Positions 22,401 to 35,025 of a stretch of DNA of 64,000 nucleotides are shown here, piece by piece (positions within the stretch are counted from its first letter, which is position 1; every line of letters begins with the position of its first letter). This DNA is from Vigna angularis (lineage: Eukaryota > Streptophyta > Magnoliopsida > Fabales > Fabaceae): contig NC_068973.1 of NCBI RefSeq assembly GCF_016808095.1, positions 10,412,501 through 10,476,500 of the forward strand, read 5' to 3'. The notes under the pieces were generated by a model. The model saw only the letters and a program-made list of their open reading frames with translations, ran no database searches and was not told the origin of the DNA. The position numbers and the translations under genes were made by a program.

Positions 22401-23663
22401 AAAACATGTATCTGAATAATTGAGTTTAATGTCAAGTGTTTGTATGAATATATATAATTTATTATATTTTTATGCATGCTTAGTTTATAATCGATATAAT
22501 TTATTATATTACACTTTCTTTTATGTTATTTTGTGTATGTGTTTTTTAACTTTACAATAATTATCTTATTGGTGTGATTGGATGAAGGGTAAATGTTAAT
22601 GCGCCTATGGTGGAAGATGATGATGACCAAACTTTTTTATTTTTTCGTTTTGTGATAATTAGCATGTATAGGAGTTTTATAAATTCTAAGTTATCTTTAG
22701 ATGTTTTATATATATTTTTATAATTATTTACTTTTTGGATATCGCTGTATTAATTCTATTAATATGTTTTATTTTAAATATCTTGCAATGTTTTATTTTT
22801 ATTAGTTGCAAACTGCTAAAATAATTTAATATACTTGAATTAATAACACTACATTAATTTTTTTTAAGTTTATAATCAAAATATATAAAACTTTTAACAA
22901 CAAATGTTAGTTTCATGTCAAAATTAATAAAGTAAAAAAACCTTACACATATTAAATTTTGTTTTAATGAACAAATATAATAATTGTTAAAAGTCAAACA
23001 CATATTAAATTACTTTAATAACAATGTTTAAATAAAAAATTAATAAAAATAAAAATTTTGTCTTAAGATTTTAATTTTTTTTCTTATTATATTAAAAACA
23101 AAATAAATATTTGTCATATTAAACCTCTTATTTACTTTACCAGTAATAAAGATGAGAGAGAAGAAAATAAAGAATACAATAAATGTAGTACACATATTTC
23201 TAGAGATAGAATATTATTTCTATATATTAATGTGCACTTATGACTCTTTAATTTGAGTTCATAACAGAAAGAGAAATTCATTTCAGTTATTTAAATGGAC
23301 TCCCACTCTTTATTATAACATCTATATTCTTATATAAAATTACACATCATTTCATAACTTCCTTTGATATAATTTTTTTTTTAATTTGATAACTTTACTC
23401 TTTAATAAATGTCAATTTAATTTTTATTAAAAAATAAGTAATTGAATACTTTTTTTATTTTAAAATAAATAAATGATTTCTATTTTTGAAAATAACGATC
23501 ACATAATTTGTTAATATTATTTTTAGAAAATTATCATTTCATCATTATTATAGTTGATTCCTTTAGTTCATCTTTTAATTTGACAGTTTTAACCTAAATA
23601 AATAAATAATTATTTATTAGTTAAATACAAATATCACATAATTTTTTAACAATATTCGTGTAC

Positions 23664-23710
<47 letters not shown>

Positions 23711-24860
23711 GATATATATTCTTATATATTGTTATAATTATAAACTTAAATATAAATAATTATCAAAACTTTATTGTAAATATTTTTATTCATTTTTAGG
23801 TAGTTTTATAATGAAAAATGGTTAATTTTAAAAATGGTCAAACTAAAACATATCGGTTAAATCTAAACAAAACTGTTAGTGTAAAATTCATAAAATATTT
23901 ATTTTAATTTAATTTTTTTTATTTAAATAGTAAAATTGAAAAACAAATGTAAACATAAAAATGTAAAATCTCTTTTTATATATACTAATGAAATGTAAGT
24001 TCACTTTTTTATATTTATGAAAAATCATAAAATTATTATTGTTATTATTAATTATGAAATTAAATTAATTATGAAATTAAATGTAAATGATTTTTGTAAT
24101 TTTATTATAAATACCTTTTATTTTCTTTAGTAATAGTTTTATAATTAAAATATGGTTAAGTTTAGAAAAACCATCAACTAAAAAAAAGCTAAATTTGAAA
24201 AACGGTAAAATTGATGATATACTTATCTTAATTTAAAAAAACTATATTATTTAAAAAGGTAAATTTAGAAAACGTGGACAAAAAAAGAATTTATTTTTTA
24301 TTTTAATTTAAAAAACAAATGTGGATAAAAAAAGAATATATAGGTATAGATTAACAAACTTTTATTTAAAAGATAAATTTGAAATACAAAGGAGGACACT
24401 AAAAAGAAGAATTTCTTTTTTATTTTAATTTAAAAATTAATTTAAATGATAAATTTAGAAAATAAATATGGACAAAAAAGGAATATTTTTATATCTGTAT
24501 TTATTTTTTATGATAAAAAAGTAATAGAAATATAATTACGAAAATAAATATAAATAATTTTTGAAATTTAACTGTACATAATTTTTATTTATTTAATTTA
24601 ATAAATAATTAAATATAAGAAAACGGTTAAATTTTAAAATATAACTACGTTAAGGATAATTTTTAAAATGTGGACAAAGAAAAATTATATATATAAGGAT
24701 ATTTAATGTCAATTTTTTAGTTTTGAGAATGAAAGTTATTAAAATATCCTTAATTTTAAGATTTAGAGTCCATCATATATAAAGATATTTTTGTCTACTA
24801 AAACGCGGTACACATTGCTAAAATGTACCAACTTAAAATTAAGCGTACGCACGTTAGCAA
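22400..24860. other. Very AT-rich intergenic DNA
   Basis: No exon or RNA gene is supported. It contains an (AT)n tract at 23,667-23,707. At 24,160-24,700 there are loosely repeated phrases of the 'gataaatttagaaaataaatatggacaaaaaagaat' kind, at irregular 60-130-bp spacing. Confidence 0.45.
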
Positions 24861-24862
24861 AC

Positions 24863-24863
<1 letters not shown>

Positions 24864-24941
<78 letters not shown>

Positions 24942-24959
24942 TATATATATAAATATATA
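24864..24959. repeat. (AT)n microsatellite
   Basis: More than 70 bases of AT dinucleotides followed by interrupted AT runs. It sits directly left of the truncated LTR-like fragment. Confidence 0.95.
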
Positions 24960-24965
24960 ACATGT

Positions 24966-25243
24966 ACTGTAAAACCCCATGAAATTATATTTTAGAAGCG
25001 GTGGTAGTATAAAAATAGTGAGACTCGATTATTTTAATATTAAATAGTTTTATTATAAATAGTTTTGTTATAAATAAATTTCATTATTTTAAAACGTTCA
25101 TCTCTCTAGAAATTACTTTTCTAGAGTTCTCTACCTTCTCTTTAAGAGTTTTTGATCTCAAATCATCTGTTTGACGATGAGGAGGTGCCTAGACGATCAC
25201 GGCTTCAAAGTCTACCATTCTATCCGATCAATTTGGTGTTTAT
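24966..25243 (+). repeat. Truncated LTR-like repeat fragment (family A), ending at the inverted-duplication junction
   Basis: It begins TGTAAAACCCC, like the TGTAACATCCC starts of plant LTRs, and contains 'gagactcgattattttaat'. Its inner part ('gatgaggaggtgcctagacgatc', 'tatccgatcaat') resembles the reverse complement of 2,440-2,540. It stops abruptly at 25,243, where the left arm of the inverted duplication begins. Confidence 0.55.
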
Positions 25244-26283
25244 AAACAAACGGAAAAGTGAAGTGCAACACAAACCATGAGGACCAACAAGTTCAAGAAA
25301 TGACGCAAACAAGAATACCCTTGTTGATCAAATGCAAAAGAATATTTTGTAGCTCCTTGATCTAATCATGACCCCTCTATCACAATCAATTTCCCTTCCA
25401 ATATTTCAACCACCACCCCAACCTTACAATTACCAATTTAACCCACCCCCACAAACACTCTTTGAAACTCACCTCAATCGTTAAACAACCCTCTCAATCA
25501 TCAATTTCTTGCCAATTACATTAAATTTTTAACACACATTTCCAACTAACATTAAAACAAGAACGTATCAAACATTAGAAGCAATTTAAATGTTAACCTA
25601 AAACAAGTTTGCCACATAATGTTTTTTAACATAATTAGATTAGAAAGGCTATATTAATTTATTTTTAAAGTTTAAAAACTAAAATGTGTCAAAGTTTCCA
25701 ACATAAACGAATTCTAATTTTCTATTAAAGTTCAAAAACTAAAAAAATATTTCACTCACTAATTTATGACTATTGAGCTTTTAAATCATTTCACTTATCA
25801 AATGGATCATAAATTCTCAATTAATTGAATAGAAAATAATATTTTAAAAGCTTGAACAACAAGGAAATCGACAAAACTAAATTTATTTTAATTATAAAAT
25901 GTATACCTTTATTTAATGAAAAACAACTTTTTTCCAAACCAAAAAAGGGTCAATTGAACCGAAAAAGAGTGCAGAAATAATCACCATAAACCCAGGATAT
26001 TTCAGCAATGTTCCTAATGACAACCTAAACCTGTATGACAAGTCAGCAACATTCATGTTTCAATGTTTTTTAGAGGACAAGTAGATTATGACTAGAAAAT
26101 CCTGCTCGAGAAACAGCAAGATAAAGAACCAGCCTGCTAGGCAGTTAAAAAAAAATGCATAGAATTCTCCGCACAGAAACAGAGGTCTTCTTATCATTAC
26201 TCATTAAGAAAATTATATACATAAAATCAGAGTATAGAAATTTCGATTGATAACATATGACCAATGATAAAAACCAAAACCTT

Positions 26284-28680
26284 CTACTTCCAAGGACTTG
26301 GCTGTCGAGCATCTCTGAAAACAGAAGTGCCACCAGATGCCGCTGGGGAAGGGGATGATGCAATGTAACTAGTTCCTGACACTGACACTTGTGGTAGATT
26401 CGCTGGATTTCCCTGATGACCTGAGAGAGCAAAGCGTGATGGACTTCCAGCAGCTCCCAAATTTGCTCGAGAAGGATTCGAAATCTTCATAGAAAAGGTA
26501 ACAACTAAGTACGTCAAAAGAAAACAGGGCAATTCAAGGAAGTATTCTACTTATGGATTCGGGCTTGACCTTTACTCGTATATTCAGCTTCTTAACACAG
26601 CATAACTACTAAAGCATAATTTATCTCATTTGCAGAACATATATGTGTATGCATACATCAAGCTATTAAGAACCTTATTGGTTTTTTATAAGACTCTTGC
26701 ATTATAGATACTCTAAGTAATTAGCTAAAACAGAGAGAAAGAATAGATTGAAGAGTTAAGAAAAAGAGTGACATGAATGCAGCCTAGACTCTACAAGATT
26801 GCAAGTGTACGATTATATTCAATACAAATACAAGCTAGTTCTTAGAATCATAACCATAAAAAGTATCGAACAACAAAGTACATGAAACAAGACCCTAAAT
26901 TCAATTTAAAATCTGTAAATTGCAGTTTATAAAATTCAACAAATTAGGTTCAACCTAATATTTACTTGATTCAACCCTTCTCAAAACTGAGTCAGTAACT
27001 AGTGCAATGAGGCTAGTTCAAGTGCGCAACATTCAAGGTTCCGTTATAATTTGGCTTTAGTTACGCTATGTTAGAATGATGAAATGAAGTGAGCTGGAAG
27101 TAATGGTATTAGATTCTATTGTTTGGATTGTTTAAAATTGAAAGAATGGAATGCATTGCAATTTAGTAAGTATGGACCCATTTTTTTTCCCGCTGCTTTA
27201 TTGCAAAATAACCAAACAAAGGAATAACTTACTTCCGCAAACTAATATCAAAATTTCAAGCACATATAACTCGAACTAGCATGCCATTCTTGACCGTCCT
27301 ACTCCTACATGCACTCTATAACATATATAATTAATCACAGATTCATTCCACCAAAACAGATCATAGATCCAACCACAAGACAGTTATACAATCCGAAGCA
27401 CATCAACAACATGAATTAACTGAAATAGCTAATATACGTTACCGCATTTTGTTGAACACTAGGGGTCCTCCGAAGAGGAGATTCTGACGAAGGTGACATG
27501 CTACTTGGCCGAAGTATGTGGCGAGAATGCATGGTATGGTTAGCTAAATCATCCCCGTCACCACCATCCACATCACCAGCAAGATTTCCCTCCGATCCCA
27601 ATCTAGGGGGCATGTGCCTAATCATGGATCCAGTATCGTTGGTTCCATCCCCTTGAACTGGACCCGAAGGACCACGAATCCCAGCCATTTGCATACTATT
27701 TCGTCTCTTAAACTCCTCCTCCGCATTCAATATCTGCCAAGACCAAATTATCATTCACAACATGCAAGGGATACACACAGACACAATCATGGTTTTGAAT
27801 TTTGACTAGGGTTTCAACATGACACTTGACATTGCAGGAAAAGACATGGACATAAACACAACAAAAACCAAAACAAATAACACCTTCGCTAATTAATACC
27901 AAACCCTCTGCACACAAAAAAAAACATTTCAGACATTTTATCATTCAACAATTAAAAGTCTCAGACTTTCAAAACATATTCTATATCCGACGGAAATCAA
28001 GGAAGATCAATACGTCGATACAAACTGGTGTCAGTTATGCAGTATCATTTACCTGCTTCAACACCAACACCAGGTTATGTTTATTCTCATTCAAGCCGTG
28101 CAACTTCTCCTCAATTTCCTTTTTCCTTTTCGCCTTTTCGTCAGGCAGATCAACATTGTCAGTGACCTAGCCAAAATTACAAACAACGTGACAATCGCAA
28201 ACAAACAACGCAAAATTACAATAAACGATTTACGAAAAATAGAAAAAAAAATCCAAAACCGGTTACCGGCTCAGTCTGTTTTTCCGTCGAAAGGTCAGCA
28301 CCGTCAAACGGTTTTTTCTCGGAAGCCTCGGCAGTCATTGCATCGACAGGCGAATCCGATTCGCCGAGCGGTCTTTTGGCAGAACTGACGGCGACCAGTA
28401 GCGGTTCTTTGCGATCTTCGTCTTCTTGGGAGACGGCGGAAGGGCCCTCGGCGTGAGCAACGGTGACGGCGGCGTCGGGAGTTGGTTGAAGATGGGAGTC
28501 GTCGGGGAGAGTGTTGTTAGGGTTAGGGTTGGAGGCTTGAAGGCGAGATAGTGCCTTGGAACGGCGAGCGAGAAGACACTTGAAGTCTTTGAGAGAGATT
28601 TTGGGGGCTGGCATAGGCCATCGGCGAGGCACTTCCGGTACTCGGTGAAGGTTCCCTCTGTACAGTGAGATTGCCACCAT
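26284..28680 (-). CDS. Conserved plant protein of unknown function, left copy, four exons
   Basis: Exons: 28,680-28,267; 28,166-28,053; 27,733-27,443; 26,484-26,284. All introns are GT-AG and phase 0, giving 339 residues. The N-terminus MVAISLYRGNLH and a basic segment (KISLKDFKCLLARRSKALSR) come first. A Pro/Ala/Glu-rich stretch follows, then a probable coiled coil across exons 2-3 (KRKKEIEEKLHGLNENKHN, NAEEEFKRRNS). The Ser/Pro/Gly-rich tail ends RDARQPSPWK. I do not recognise a named domain; basic plus coiled-coil content suggests a nuclear protein, as inference only. It differs from the right copy by three substitutions and a two-residue Asn-Pro indel. An upstream in-frame Met 13 codons earlier is less likely. 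Confidence 0.8.
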
Positions 28681-29123
28681 TCTTGACTCCTTTTGGATTT
28701 CGTTCATTTTTGGCAACACAATTTGGGTTCTTATATAGGTTTCCTAAAGAATTTTAAATATTTCAATTTTATTTTTGTTTGGATTAACTAACATTCATCT
28801 TCGGTATCATCTTTTTATAGCTATCACTTCGTAAATTTAACGTAATTTTTATATACGTCATCCTTTTCAATTGATTTCGTCATTATTGGGTAACACCAAG
28901 CATTTTATAAATCAAATCAAATATATTACAAACTATAATATAAATTACAAAATTTTTTGTTAGAAAAAAACAATGAAGTTGACAATAATGTTGTCTAGTC
29001 TTTTCATATATAATTTTTCTTACAATATCATGGTCTTCTTTAATTTATATATTTTTAAAAATACGCAAACAGAGAATGTAATTAAATATTTATATATTTT
29101 TTATTTTTCTTACACACTTTTAT

Positions 29124-29127
<4 letters not shown>

Positions 29128-29159
<32 letters not shown>
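29128..29159. repeat. (AT)n microsatellite specific to the left arm
   Basis: A run of AT dinucleotides absent from the matching place in the right arm (about 42,975). Confidence 0.9.
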
Positions 29160-29163
<4 letters not shown>

Positions 29164-29212
29164 TTATTTATAATTGAGATGTCGTTATAATTAAACAGTA
29201 GTGAAAAATAGT

Positions 29213-29378
29213 AGCAATACACATGATGGGGAAAATGAAAAATACTACTAATCATTCCCATGGTAGAAGATTCATGGTGAGACTTGATGTATGATGTTTG
29301 CTTGAAGGCAAGAAAGAACAAAAGCAGTAACATGGTAGTCCAGAATACAGGCAAGATAAGGTAGATGCGTTTCGACAT
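29213..29378 (-). other. Small open frame just downstream of the left MYB gene
   Basis: The frame starts MSKRIYLILPVFWTTMLL 22 bases after the MYB stop and has a hydrophobic N-terminus. The right arm has the same frame with MPKR and a TAG after 55 codons. Here that stop is TAC, so the frame runs on into AT-rich DNA. It is most likely 3'UTR of the MYB gene. The end given corresponds to the right-arm stop position. Confidence 0.25.
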
Positions 29379-29400
29379 TGGGGAATTATTATTTGAAAAT

Positions 29401-30517
29401 TTAACTCAAGTTGGATGGTTCCTCCATAAGGTGTGGAAAACTCAGAAACATTTCATTTTCTTGATCAAGCATGGCTTCTATGAATGAAGTGTGAGAGGAT
29501 GATGAAAATTGGAAGTCACTACTACCCGAGGCATGCTGTGACTTCACCTCTTTGCTATTCCAACTCTGTATGGTCACCACATTCTCCTTTGAAACCAGGG
29601 TGTCTGTTTCCTGGTAGTCAAGTGGTGTAAAATCATCTTCTAGAAGAAGGAAGTCATTCCAACTAAAAGCTGAAGTGGAACAAGTAGAAGGAGTAGAAGG
29701 GGATGAAGTTTTTGACAAACGATCTTCCCCTAACATAGATCCTGAGATCATCTCATTCTCAAAGTCCATTAAGAGATTATCACCATGAGCTCTGTTGAAT
29801 AAAAAGTTGTTTCTAGTGGTTTCTTGGTCATTTATATTTGTAGATCCTTGTGGCATGGTTTGATGGGGTTCTGATTTTAGCATCATTGCGCTCTTGAAGT
29901 CTTTATTGATAGACCCTATTCTGGTACTTGGTTTCTGGCAACCCCCGATGTTTCCATAGTCAGCAATGAGTTTAGAAAAGGGCTTGTGGGTAACAGGATC
30001 AATCCCCATTTCAGAGAGTTTCTTTTTCAGCTTTGTGTTCCAGTAGATCTTTACATCATTGTCTGTTCTCCCAGGAAGCTGTTGGGCTATTATAGACCAC
30101 CTGTCACAAAATGATTCAGAAAAAAAAGCAGAGAAGCAAGAGCAGTTGAAGAATTAGGCCACAATATTCACCTGCTACCTATGGCTGCGTGAAGCTTAAT
30201 GATTAGATCTTCTTCTTGGGTTGTGAAATTGTCGTACTTAAGATCATTCCTAAGGCAGTTACTCCATCTAAGCCTACAACTCTTTCCACACCTCTTGAGC
30301 CCTGAAATGATGTCCCCAAATGCAAAACTTTAAGTAAGGAAGTGCAAAAATTGAGCTTTGGAAGTTTAAAAAATAAAGTTGTCTAACTTGTTTTCCTGGG
30401 GACAGAAGTCCAGTTACCAGATCCATGCTTGGAACCAAATGCAAGCTTCTTTGTGTCTTCTTCCGTGGCCCACACACCCCTTTTGACATTGACTTTTTCA
30501 CAGGGAGACCTCACCAT
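29401..30517 (-). CDS. MYB35: R2R3-MYB transcription factor, TDF1/MYB35 type, left copy
   Basis: Exons: 30,517-30,388; 30,301-30,172; 30,100-29,401, with the 130/130-bp first exons usual for plant R2R3-MYBs; 319 residues. R2 has Trp16, Trp36 and Trp56; R3 has Phe69, Trp88 and Trp107. Exon 3 carries [19 protein letters not shown]. The C-terminus has [11 protein letters not shown] and [13 protein letters not shown], which match the tail of TDF1/MYB35, a nuclear regulator of tapetum development in anthers. Several normally fixed DNA-binding positions are altered: Arg44 in place of Gly, NCLRN in place of NYLRP, and Ile105 in place of Asn in the R3 recognition helix. It has Tyr66 where the right copy has His. 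It lies head to head with the right copy. Confidence 0.88.
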
Positions 30518-30959
30518 GTCTTTTATTATGATCCAAGGGTTTTAAAAAAGCATATGAAAGAAAAAAGAAAATGACATAAGAGAAGGAGATAGAGATTGAG
30601 AGATGTGTCGTGCAGCTTCAAATAACTGTGTTCTGCAAACACTCTTTGCGAGGAAAGAGAGAATGGAGGAGATGGGTTTAAAGGTAACACAACTATAGAG
30701 GCAAGGAATGCATGAAACATTGTTATGAATTAAACTTAATTTGCATGATGATTGTTATCATTCACAACAAACTTCAGAAGAGAGATGAAATAAAGAACAC
30801 CACTTTGCAGCACAACAATATTACTTACATGCTTGTACCGAATGCATTTTTAAGATCAGGTTTGAATCCGGTGAATCATTTGGTTAAACTTGATTAAATT
30901 ATGGTTGATACAAGTTTTATGAGAGTATGATAGAATTAATACAACTTTCCAACTGTATT

Positions 30960-32950
30960 TATGCAATTAATTAATTAGAAAAAGTAATTTTTTATAGTTA
31001 TAAAAAAAATAGATATCAAGAGAATTTGATGGATTGTAAAGGTTTCGTTGTTCTTATATACACAATTTTTTTGTTGGAAAGTTGTGACTACGCGTGCGGT
31101 TGTTGAACTATCGAAGTGTCCCACCACATATTCGTGTATGTTGCATGCCAATTGTGTTTTTCGTTTCAAGATCAAATCACCCCGTTACTCTATTTTATCT
31201 TAATTTATGTTATTATTGCAATACACTTATTGCGTTTCTAACCACTTGAAGAAAAAACTATCTTTATCAAGCATATGGTAAATACAAGTGACAATTGATT
31301 TGTTTGATAAGAATGAGGTTGTTATTAAATGAACAAGTTGCAAGAAGCATCATCGTGTCATCCAAAGTGGGTGGCATTTGGCTAGCTATTGGCAGTCTTG
31401 CACTTGTCTCTTGCCTTGGAAACTTCTATTTTTTTATACTTCACATAGCTAGATTTGGCTGTGTGCCAGATGTTAATTAGAAACACAACAAACAACCATG
31501 CATATGTCTATATCATTGCACAAAACAAGTTTAGATTTTTCACATAAATTCTTCATTGTTACTTCGTTATATTTTTAAAATATATTAGTATATTAAAATT
31601 TGGTAATATATGTTCTATAATATTAAAGTTAGTATATTTTGAAAAAACATTTAAATGGACAACTCATAAACACAGCAAATAGATAAAAAGAAAAACCGTA
31701 ATATTACCTTGATTTCCACATCTCTATACTGCAGTGGATGTTGTTGATGTTAATAATTAATTGGGTTAGAATCTTAATTACGCTTTCTTCACTTAACTTA
31801 GACGATTCTTTTTTACAGATCTAGGTAATTTCTTTTTTATCTACACAAATACATAAGTTCCGTCGCCCCACCACAACTTCAAACCAAAAAGTTGTATAAA
31901 GATACACGACTTCTACTTTGATACGATAATTTATATCATTGTATTAATAATTTCTTAATATTAATAAATTAACTATATTTTATTTTTATTGTTATTTTTT
32001 GTAATCATTTTATCCATTAATAAAATAGTTTATATTTGGTTTATGAATTTACTTATAAAGGTTTTAATTTATTTTTAGTTTAAGACAATGATACTTTTTA
32101 GAATTAGATACCAGTTCATTTTTCAATTGCAAAATGTATCTACTTTGAAATATTTTAAAAATTATCTTAAAAGAAATAAAGAAAATAGAGATCACTGCAC
32201 TAATCAAAAGCAAAAAATAAGAGGGTGAAGAAAAAAATTCATCATAACCTTTTTATACATAAATACCTTTAATTTTAACAAATTTCTCCTTTAGTAATAG
32301 ATTACCATCGTAATCGATTATTAGAGGCTTCTTCTCGAGTTACAATACTAGTAATTGATTACAGCAGGAGTGTAATTGATTACCAATAAAATCGTGATCT
32401 TCCTGCAAGACTTTGACACTGAGTATGTATGCTTGCAATCAGTTACTAGTTCCTGAAAACGTGTGAGAGGTGCGCACCTTTACTTTTTCTTGTATGTCAA
32501 GGTAGAACATGCACCCTCTACACAATCTTTTTATTTGAAGTTATATGAGGACAACACGACTTTTCTATTTGCATAAATGAATAAATAAATGTCTACATTA
32601 ATAAAAAACCGATTCACTTTTACCTAGATCCATAAAAAAACCTCACTCAACTCTTATCATTGTCTCTCCAATTAGTCACACAAGGTGTCTATTAGGCATT
32701 TATTTTATTTAAAAAAAAATTAAAAAATATGTTTTTAATTTCTAAATTTGGATATAAATTAAAATTAATTTTTGATTTAATTTTTATTTTAATATATTTT
32801 ATTTATAAGTTTTAAAAATAAATAAATATAATCATTTTAACTTAATAATAAATAATTTTAAATTTGTTATATATTGAAATACATTTTACATATAAAATAT
32901 TTAACAAAATGATTAAGTTTATTTAATTTTAAAAGTTTAAAATATTAATA
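30960..32950. other. Spacer DNA, AT-rich, with possible LTR debris
   Basis: No exon is supported. At 32,280-32,450 there are several 'taatcgattac'/'taattgattac' words, which are common in legume LTR retrotransposons. The remainder is AT-rich unique-looking sequence and includes the upstream region of the left MYB gene. Confidence 0.4.
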
Positions 32951-32960
32951 TTTAAGATAA

Positions 32961-33236
32961 GGGTTAAATATGTTTTTAGTCCCTAAACTATTGGTCGTTT
33001 CTGGTTTTCGTCCCTCTTCCAAAGTAAGGTACAATTTGGTCCTCATTCTTTAGAAAAACGTTCGTTTTAGTCCTCAAAATTTTGTTTTTAGTCCTCGTTT
33101 TAGTCCTCAAAACGTTCGTTTTTTCGACTAAAACGAACGTTTTTTAAATATTGAGGACTAAATTGTACCTTACTTTGGAAGAGGGACGAAAACCAGAAAC
33201 GGTCAATAGTTTAGGGACTAAAAACATATTTAACCC
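32961..33236. mobile_element. Mutator-type MITE with 9-bp target duplication
   Basis: The element begins GGGTTAAATATGTTTTTAGT and ends with its inverted match ACTAAAAACATATTTAACCC. Pairing continues inward for over 100 bases ('ccctcttccaaagtaaggtacaat' type words on both sides). The 9-bp duplication TTAAGATAA flanks it (32,952-32,960 and 33,237-33,245), the size typical of Mutator-like elements. There is no coding capacity in its 276 bp. Confidence 0.9.
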
Positions 33237-33338
33237 TTAAGATAATAACAAATTTTAGTTTTTCATCAAAATTTAAGAATTGAAAACATTTTTTTATGTA
33301 TTGAATATTCTTAAAAATGATATCTATAAGGTTTTTTA

Positions 33339-33341
<3 letters not shown>

Positions 33342-33394
<53 letters not shown>
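33342..33394. repeat. (AT)n microsatellite
   Basis: About 53 bases of AT dinucleotides. Confidence 0.95.
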
Positions 33395-33397
<3 letters not shown>

Positions 33398-33399
33398 TG

Positions 33400-35025
33400 A
33401 AAAGCCACAGATATTTTATATTTTATTTTTACAAATTGTTAATAAAATTTTTTGCAAAAAAATTTTTAAAATATAAACTTATATAATAAAATTGATTTTA
33501 ATTTTAATGTTTAATTCAAATAAAATTATTCACTAAAATATTAATACAAATAATTTTAGATAAACTTAAATGAATTATATCAAAATATAAATTTTAAAAA
33601 ATTAGTATTTTAAAATATAACTTTAATTTTATAGATTTAAATAAGAAATATGTGAAATTAATTTTAAAACAATATCTAATAATTAATATTTTTTTTTATC
33701 TGATAACAATATATTCTGATCACTTAAATTTAAAAAAAAAACTCAAATAAAATTTATTAATAATTATTTTTGAGTAAATATATTTTTGGCTAGAGATACT
33801 TCTACTCAATCCATCATTAAACAGATAATTAAATACCTTATCTATGAAATATCTATTAAAAATGTTAAATGTTATATTTATCACAAATTTTATCCATATA
33901 TATATATATATATACCATTTCTACCTCTTACTTTGTTTTATTATGGTAACTTTTTTCTCGTATAAGTACTTATAAAATGCTTAATTATGTTTTTACTTTT
34001 GAAAGTTAAGATAAATTTGTTTTTGAGTTTTAAATTAAAAATCACTCTAATTTTTGGAATTTCAGCAACTTTTACTTTCTGCGAACAAATCATGAAAAAA
34101 AAAATATGCACAACAATTTTAGCATTATAAAAATTAAATATTTTAAAATCGTAAAGATTATTATTTTTTATTTAAAAACTAAAATATGTATTTTTTTTAG
34201 TACAGTTTGATTTGTTTGGAACAAAAACCAAAGTAGATTTATGTAACGTTTTCAAGACTTAAAATTTAATTAAATTTTTATACAAAATTAACTAAATAAT
34301 TACTAGGTTGTTATGATAAAGCTATTAAAGCATACTATCTCATTCAGTTCACCACAAATTAGTCACTTAGTGATTCAATCCAATCTTACTTACTTATTAG
34401 TAAGTTTAAAAAATTAAAATTCAGTGTTATCCATCATGGGTGATGACATACCACTAGCTATGACCAAACATACTTAAGAAGTATTGCAATCATTTGTGAA
34501 AAGTATGCGCTCAGGCTCTTATCATCATGGACAAGTAGTGCAAGATTTTCTTTTGGACTTTGTATAATAGGCCAACTAGTATAAGGTTTCTTTTGGACCT
34601 TTTATTTGAGTCTTGGATTGTAGTGTAGGGTTTTAGGCCTAGAGGAGATGAACTCTAAGAAGACACATGGATCTAAGGTAAAAACCTAGCTTGGAAAACA
34701 AACCTTTTAGAAGCTTGTGGGCCATTGGCTAGAGTGGTTTCCAAGTTACTCTCTTTTGTGGCACATGCTCTTGCCATTTGGCATAATCCCAATGGAGATG
34801 ATTTTTCCTTAGTAGTGATAACGTGTCATCATCATAATGGAAAATATTTTACCTTGGTCTCTAAGTCAGAGTATTATGGCTTTACTTCTACAATTTGGAG
34901 ACACACTTAGGATTACATAAGCTTAAAAATAAAGGTGTTTCCCCCATGTAAATTTACCTTTGAATTGAGTATGATTATGGTGCCAAAATTGTGTTATACT
35001 ACTCAACTTAGGTCACCAAGGCTAG
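33400..35025. other. Spacer DNA, AT-rich then mixed composition
   Basis: 33.4-34.4 kb is very AT-rich with no feature. 34,440-35,020 has more balanced composition and short open frames but no domain I recognise. It may be decayed retrotransposon LTR into which the TRIM element inserted. Confidence 0.35.

Larger units (their letters stand above)
25244..30959. repeat. Left arm of a 5.7-kb inverted duplication
   Basis: The reverse complement of this segment matches 41,151-46,840 throughout, including introns and flanks, with scattered substitutions and small indels. The matched ends are aaacaaacgg at 25,244 and aactgtatt at 30,959. Left-specific differences include an (AT)n tract with about 50 extra bases near 29,100-29,160 and a missing 15 bp near 30,929. 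It contains one unidentified gene and one MYB gene, both on the minus strand. Confidence 0.95.

Noticed and set aside
24763..24980. Ile/Tyr-rich frames in AT tracts here and at 29.1, 33.3, 57.3 and 62.3 kb
   Set aside because: They are simple AT microsatellite translations.
28077..28388. 103-codon plus-strand frame, mirrored at 43,697-44,008
   Set aside because: It is antisense to exons 1-2 of the unknown gene, with no support of its own.
30858..30880. 'ggtttgaatccggtg' as a tRNA T-arm
   Set aside because: No matching acceptor or D-arm sequence is found nearby, and it lies in the MYB upstream region.
34725..34910. 61-codon frame starting MARVVSKLL
   Set aside because: No known domain, no splice context, and it lies in repeat-like spacer DNA next to the TRIM.
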